NCBI GenBank assembly: GCA_029882335.1
Contig: JAOUKW010000204.1
Location: 1-7,411, forward strand
DNA length: 7,411 nucleotides
Origin: Candidatus Heimdallarchaeota archaeon
Lineage (GTDB): Archaea; Asgardarchaeota; Heimdallarchaeia; Heimdallarchaeales; Kariarchaeaceae
Reading direction: 5' to 3'
The position numbers and the translations under genes are program-made. Positions within the stretch are counted from its first letter, which is position 1, and every line of letters starts with the position of its first letter. Shown in pieces: positions 1 to 4,600 of the stretch. Below the pieces are notes generated by a model that worked only from the letters and a program-made list of their open reading frames with translations, made no database searches and was not told the origin of the DNA.

Positions 1-10
1 TTTTTTTTTT
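1..10 (+). terminator. T-tract at the left edge, possible archaeal U-tract terminator
   Basis: The window opens with ten consecutive T residues on the plus strand. Archaeal RNA polymerase can terminate at U-runs without a hairpin, so this could end a plus-strand transcript from a gene left of the window. The run is cut by the window edge and lies in AT-rich sequence, so it could equally be a simple homopolymer. Confidence 0.25.
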
Positions 11-231
11 GATTTAAACCTTTAGTCTTAATATATGTAATAATCAATTCTTTACCATATAAATGCCACAAAATGGACTAACACATCTTTATTGATTTAC
101 ATTTGGAACTTATTAGTTGAAGTATAATATAACAGTAGTCACGAATACTTGGATGATTGTTTAAATAATTTAATAAAGCATAAATCTGACTAAAAAACAA
201 AAGATTCAAAATGTAGTATTTTAGTTGACAG
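11..231. other. Non-coding leader region left of the small frame
   Basis: This stretch is AT-rich and stop-dense. The longest ATG-started frame I followed by hand, at 63, is only about 10 codons. No tRNA-like or repeat structure was seen. It holds TATA-like sequences at about 122-129 and 160-167 that could drive the small plus-strand frame beginning at 232. Confidence 0.5.
160..167 (+). promoter_or_regulatory. TATA-box-like element (TTTAAATA)
   Basis: TTTAAATA matches the archaeal TATA-box style. Transcription would be expected to start about 25 bases downstream, near 190, leaving a leader of about 40 bases before the TTG at 232. No clear purine-rich BRE precedes it, and such octamers are frequent by chance in DNA this AT-rich. 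Confidence 0.3.
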
Positions 232-435
232 TTGAAAACACTTAGAAACCAGCTAATAATACTAATTCTACTAGGAAGTAGTCGTTATCGATATTCCATT
301 GAAAAAGCTAAAACAATTTACAGAAAGCGATTTCGTATTGAAATACCTATCGTCATTCAAGAGCTGTTAAAATCCGAACGAGTAGTAGTAAAATCCTGTT
401 ACGCTGGATTACGTGGGCACTTGCCCACTTATTAG
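232..435 (+). CDS. Small protein, possible winged-helix-like or truncated DNA-binding domain
   Basis: This 67-codon frame starts with TTG, two codons after an in-frame stop at 226-228, and ends with TAG at 433-435. No alternative upstream start exists in frame and no Shine-Dalgarno sequence is visible. The peptide has a hydrophobic first helix (about residues 4-15), a basic amphipathic stretch with the core KAKTIYRKRF (25-34), a helix with IQELLKSE (42-49), then RVVVKSCYAGLRG, which reads like the strand and wing of a winged helix. It is strongly basic. I do not recognise a named family. The frame is less AT-rich than its flanks and has a protein-like residue pattern, which favours coding. 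It stops abruptly after LPTY. A one-base shift there would add about a dozen residues (IRIN...), so this could be a frameshifted remnant. It converges on the giant gene. Coding is uncertain, and a DNA-binding role is inferred only from the residue pattern. Confidence 0.42.
   Translation: MKTLRNQLIILILLGSSRYRYSIEKAKTIYRKRFRIEIPIVIQELLKSERVVVKSCYAGLRGHLPTY
413..428. repeat. GC-rich hairpin at the 3' end of the small frame
   Basis: GTGGGCA (413-419) is followed after two bases by its exact reverse complement TGCCCAC (422-428). In practice this is a six-pair stem with a four-base loop. It encodes the last GHLPT residues of the small frame and lies five bases before its stop codon. It is one of the few GC-rich runs in this part of the window. 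No U-run follows it directly, so a bacterial-type terminator is not supported. Confidence 0.6.
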
Positions 436-531
436 AATTAATATGGCAATTAATGAGATAAATCTTTGAATTTCTTGGTATTAATAAATATAAAATACGT
501 CAAAAAGGATCCAATTGCATGTTTTTAGAAG

Positions 532-559
532 AATTGGGGCGATGTTCATCACCTCAATT
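532..559. repeat. 28-base near-palindrome in the intergenic gap
   Basis: The left arm AATTGGGGCGATGT and right arm TCATCACCTCAATT fold on each other. Eleven Watson-Crick pairs form around a central TT. One position (537/554) is a G:T wobble and one (540/551) is a C:A mismatch on the plus strand, and on the minus strand the two swap roles. RNA from either strand could therefore form a similar hairpin, and as DNA it could serve as a dimeric protein-binding site. The GC-rich core stands out from its AT-rich surroundings. CCAATT at 511-516 could pair with AATTGG at 532-537 as a weaker alternative fold. Confidence 0.6.
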
Positions 560-683
560 AATATGATGCCTAAATATAATCTAAAATCTTCAAGAAAAGT
601 GCTAGTGTAGTAAAAAATTAATTAGACTTGATAATATTGGAATTAATTTCTCTATTAATATGATTTGGTAACTTAATTGATTT

Positions 684-691
684 TTTATATA
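684..691 (+). promoter_or_regulatory. TATA-box-like element (TTTATATA)
   Basis: TTTATATA is a full match to the usual archaeal TATA-box core. The expected start site about 25 bases downstream falls at about 714, next to an ATG at 716-718 that opens only an eight-codon frame (MQRGIFSLY without the final Y counted as certain: it ends TTA TAT TGA at 745). A short non-coding RNA from about 714 towards the T-run at 831-835 is conceivable. The element lacks an obvious BRE and may be chance in AT-rich DNA. Confidence 0.25.
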
Positions 692-862
692 AATCATTAT
701 TTAGAGTTCAATAAAATGCAAAGAGGAATTTTTTCCTTATATTGAAGTGTTTGGACCGAATTTAATCTCCTTCTTTAAGATGATATCTAGGAAGAATAGG
801 AAAATGGTTAAGTAATATTATAATTGAGTTATTTTTAGCCTATAAACAATAATGGATTGAAT

Positions 863-899
863 ATGTTATGAATGTAGAATTAAATTTCATTCATAATAT
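863..899. repeat. Inverted repeat downstream of the giant gene
   Basis: TTATGAATG (866-874) and CATTCATAA (888-896) are exact reverse complements with a 13-base loop. The stem can be extended outward by a G:T pair (865/897) and two further A:T pairs (863-864/898-899). It lies about 40 bases beyond the stop codon of the minus-strand gene, in its probable 3' untranslated region. It could stabilise or help end that transcript, but the stem is AT-rich and weak. Confidence 0.45.
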
Positions 900-914
900 T
901 AGATATAATTTTTT

Positions 915-919
915 AAAAA
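915..919 (-). terminator. Short T-run after the giant gene, possible terminator
   Basis: Read on the minus strand, five T residues occur about 20 bases after the TAG stop at 938-940, within very AT-rich sequence. This fits archaeal U-tract termination for the giant gene, with the inverted repeat at 863-899 following. Five Ts is a weak signal. Confidence 0.28.
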
Positions 920-937
920 TATATAATTTTTCTCAAA

Positions 938-1660
938 CTAAATACTAATTAACTTTACAAAATCAATAATAATCTCGGGTAATGTAAGATATAGAATACC
1001 TCGTTCACATGAAAATATCAAATTTTCAAGAAAGTCAATAGCACCATTTCCATTGTTATTTTCGATATCGTTGATTAATTCAGGTTTACTATCTAAAAAT
1101 GAATTAATTCCTATAAATCGATCTGTAACAGTAATTATGTTATGCTCAACTTTATCTAACACCAATATCATCAAATCCTTTATAATTGGTATTTGACCAA
1201 ATCCTCTAATTATTATTTCAATGATCACAAATATAATTTTTATAATTGCAGTATACCCGTAAATTAATATAGGTTCTAGAATTGTTTTGTATCCAATTAA
1301 TGCAGCTCTACTTACCAAGGAATATTGGAATATATTGGTACCTTTCAACATCATTGTAGAGATTGCATACCCTATGAAAAACAAAATTTCCGCAAAATAC
1401 TTTATGATATCAAAGGTTAGCATAAAATTATTAAGGAAGTTTTGAATTCCTTCTAAGATACTTGCTCCTTCCAATTCCCGAATTGGATTTAATAGGTAGA
1501 TCCATGACACGATGATATTTGGAAAATTGGTTATCAATGATAAATTCTCATTCATTAAAGGGTCAAAATGGGTTTTAGCCAATAATTGAATTGTCAAAAT
1601 TGACATACCAATAACTAAAAGAGTTAATTGTTTTATAAAATTAACAGCAAAGTATCTAAA
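938..1660 (-). other. C-terminal hydrophobic, probably multi-spanning region
   Basis: From about residue 1907 the protein becomes very hydrophobic. Probable membrane segments are near 1911-1934 (TLLVIGMSILTIQLLA), 1988-2011 (YFAEILFFIGYAISTMML) and 2033-2057 (IIKIIFVIIEIIIRGF). Weaker ones lie near 1952-1965, 2063-2076 and 2126-2146. Ig-type surface proteins usually end in one membrane anchor, so several spans would be unusual. The exact number and topology cannot be fixed by eye. Confidence 0.55.
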
Positions 1661-4600
1661 TTTCAATAATTTATTTTCATCACGATATGAATTAAACCAA
1701 TTAGAATTAACAAATTTGTTATTCTTTTTAACTAGATATTTAACATATGTTCTCGAATTATATGTATTTTGATATTCAGTCAATATTTTTTCCATAATCA
1801 AACTGTTTGGAATTAATATTTCACCATAGCTTTCATCTATTATCCAATTACCAGCAATTTTTCGATTATATCCCACATAATGTGTCGATTTATATTCTGT
1901 ATATTTCATATCAATAATAATGTATTGAGCGAATAAACCTGTAATAGTATCAATTACTGGTTCTATCAGATCTGCATATTGATATTCTACATTGGTTGTA
2001 TAATTTAGATAGGATTTTGACATAAACGCTAGATCATTTAATAATAATTTGATCCATATGCTGGTTACTGTTTCCTCAGATCCAACAAAATCGTCCATAA
2101 AATCAATTAATGCTTGTTTTTCATCTTCTTGTAATTGCAACTCACTGAATTTTGTGTCAATTATTGATCTAAGATTTACCTCCCGGTCAGTACCATGTTT
2201 ATCATCATTTTTTTCTTCTTTGAAAGATATATCTGCATCAATCATAGCAATTACAATTTTTTCGATTTCTATCATTAATATTGAAATAACCTTTCCTGTA
2301 TCAAAATCAATTGAAATTGAATTTGGTGTATTAGAATCAAGTGAAATTCCATCATTCTGAGTAGATGTGATACCCAGTAGATTGGTAATGGATAGCAAAG
2401 GTGCAAATATTGGTGTTAATATATCAGCTAAAATATCGGTATCATTAAACAAAGTATCAATTACTTTTGAATGTAATGTATCAAGAAGCAATGAAATCCT
2501 TGTTAGTTTACTGGCTATACTACTAGAATAATCAATTGAACCAATTGAATTAAATATTTGGCTTAATGGACTCATATCTTGTGAAGATTCTAAATTATTA
2601 GGATTTACATTATCCATTAATTCCTCTGCATTGAGATAAGTATCATCTTCTATCATTATATCTGATATTTCATCTATAATTGTACCTATCTCATTCGTGA
2701 ATATTGATTCTAGGTTTAATTGTATTGCTGAAAATATTAAATCCTTAACTGATTCAATTAATTCAGATAATAATTCAGTAAGTATTTGGGTAATAATCTT
2801 CGCAATTCCTCCAATTGCAAATTCGACTAACTTCTTAATTGGTCCTAATATATCTAGTATTTTTGCAATGGGTTCAATAATTGTAGCAATACCACTTAAT
2901 GCATCAAATGGGATATTGTTCGTGATGGTACTTATTACAGAACCAACATTATTACCAATTTCATTTGTAATAAGTGGAATATTATTCAATATATTAGAGG
3001 CGACGGAAAATGAGTTTGCTAAAGATTTAAATACAACAAATGAATTTGAACCTTTAAAATCATCGATCATTGATTTAACCTGGGATTTATAGCTATCTAG
3101 AGATGATTCCAATGCAGAAAATAATAGATCTCTCAAAGGTTGATAAATTAAATCCCTAACCAACACATCTAATATACCTGTAATGGCATTCAGTAAATTA
3201 CTAAATAGATTAAACACATAACCTAATACCGTAGTAGTTATCCCTTCATTTTCTCCTACACCAATCATGGTTCCATCCCATTGAATATTCCATAATTTAG
3301 TTACCGTTACAGCAAGATATGGTATCTTCAAATTCAACTTCGTCTCGGATAAATCAGAGAATAGATCAAAAACACTAATGAATAAGTCATCAGTTGGAAA
3401 TCCACCACCATATTCAACTTGAAAATCTGGTTGAATTAATTGAATTGCTCTACCAAATAGATTGGGATTGGGTATTTGAATCAAATCCAATCTACCATTG
3501 AGAGTGAAATCACCTGGCCATAGTAATTCTAATGGATCAGGAATGTCAAATCTAGCCATAACACCTGGAGATACGAAGCTAAGAGGGCTGGTAAATGATT
3601 GAGACAATTCTGCACAATCTTCAGTCCATTTCCAATCCCTAAATACAGGCCAGCAGATTGTGGTGGATAAGGTGACTTTTCCATCTTTTCTACCATCTAA
3701 TAAATCCAATGGATCTGGAATTTCTATGTGGAAGTATCCATCATCAGTCAAACTTTTAATATTAGATGCATATTTAATCGCCGTGTATAATGGATTTTCA
3801 AAGCGATCTATACTAATTTGACCATCTGCATATCTTAATTTGGCAAAATCACCACTGGGAGTTCTGAATGGTAATGGTATTGAAAAACTAGGGAGTTTCA
3901 GAGAGAACCGAATACCAAAGAAATCAACATTGAATGATCCATCATTACCTAAATCAATAAAGGGAATATACTTAAATATCTCACGTAATACATCAATAAA
4001 TGGTAAGCTGAAGCTGATGTCTAGCCACCTATCTTCTAAAATACCAAATGGATTGACATTAATGTTTGGAAAGAGAATACCTAATAAATCTAATAGAGGA
4101 ATAGAATCATATCGTAGTCCAATTTCTGCAATATTGAATGGATAGGTGGCATTATTCAAAATATTGGTATTGGGTAATATCCATTTATTCAAATTACCAG
4201 TCAGAAGATGCAGAGGTTGAATTCCCAATAAAGCTGCTGAATTTAATGCACCACTCATAATACCTTGTAAACCATTAGCAACGTCCTCACTTATGGTAAG
4301 TCCAGTCATTTGTTCAAAAGCACTGGTAATTAAATCCGTAGAGTTACCTATCAAAGATGCAAATGCACCCAGTGTTGTATCTTGAATAGTAAATGATTTG
4401 GAATCAGGAGTTCTATAGTACTCATTATTGGAATATACCATAACTGAAGCATCAAAATTCGCTATAAAAGGTGGTGTCCAGTAAATCTCGGAAATTCCCA
4501 TAGAATTGGTTGTTCCATCAAGTATTGATTGATAGACATTGAGTTTGACGGTAAGATCTTTCACCGGTCTACCTAAATCATCAATTGCAGTTACTGTTAT

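Larger units (their letters stand above)
436..937. other. 502-base gap between convergent genes
   Basis: This gap lies between the small plus-strand frame and the stop of the giant minus-strand gene. All frames are broken. The longest stretch I followed by hand is about 38 codons on the plus strand (494-610), with no recognisable peptide. The motif ATTAATATG recurs at about 437, 557 and 654, but the flanks differ and it is AT-only apart from the last G, so I do not call it a repeat family. Other contents are a near-palindrome (532-559), a TATA-like box (684-691) and an inverted repeat (863-899). No tRNA signature was seen. Confidence 0.55.

Noticed and set aside
494..610. Stop-free stretch of about 38 codons on the plus strand with nested ATGs at 542, 563 and 566
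   Set aside because: It is too short, has no recognisable peptide and spans the near-palindrome. It is chance-level in this gap.
437..662. Three occurrences of ATTAATATG spaced about 100-120 bases apart
   Set aside because: The word is almost entirely A/T and the flanks do not match. It is expected by chance and is not a repeat family or CRISPR-like array.
1..937. Possible tRNA or other structured RNA gene in the non-coding part
   Set aside because: No T-loop-like GGTTCRAATCC segment, acceptor-stem pairing or GC-rich structured block of the right size was found.
2049..2360. Plus-strand open frame of 103 codons inside the giant gene
   Set aside because: It is Ser/Ile-rich with no domain pattern and lies antisense to a continuous, well-structured coding frame, so it is a shadow frame.
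2697..3092. Plus-strand open frame of 131 codons
   Set aside because: It is antisense to the amphipathic helical region. Its apparent hydrophobicity is the mirror of the Asn/Ile/Leu-rich codons on the other strand.
3840..4145. Plus-strand open frame of 101 codons
   Set aside because: It is antisense to the giant gene, has low-complexity Ser/Asn/Lys composition and no recognisable motif.
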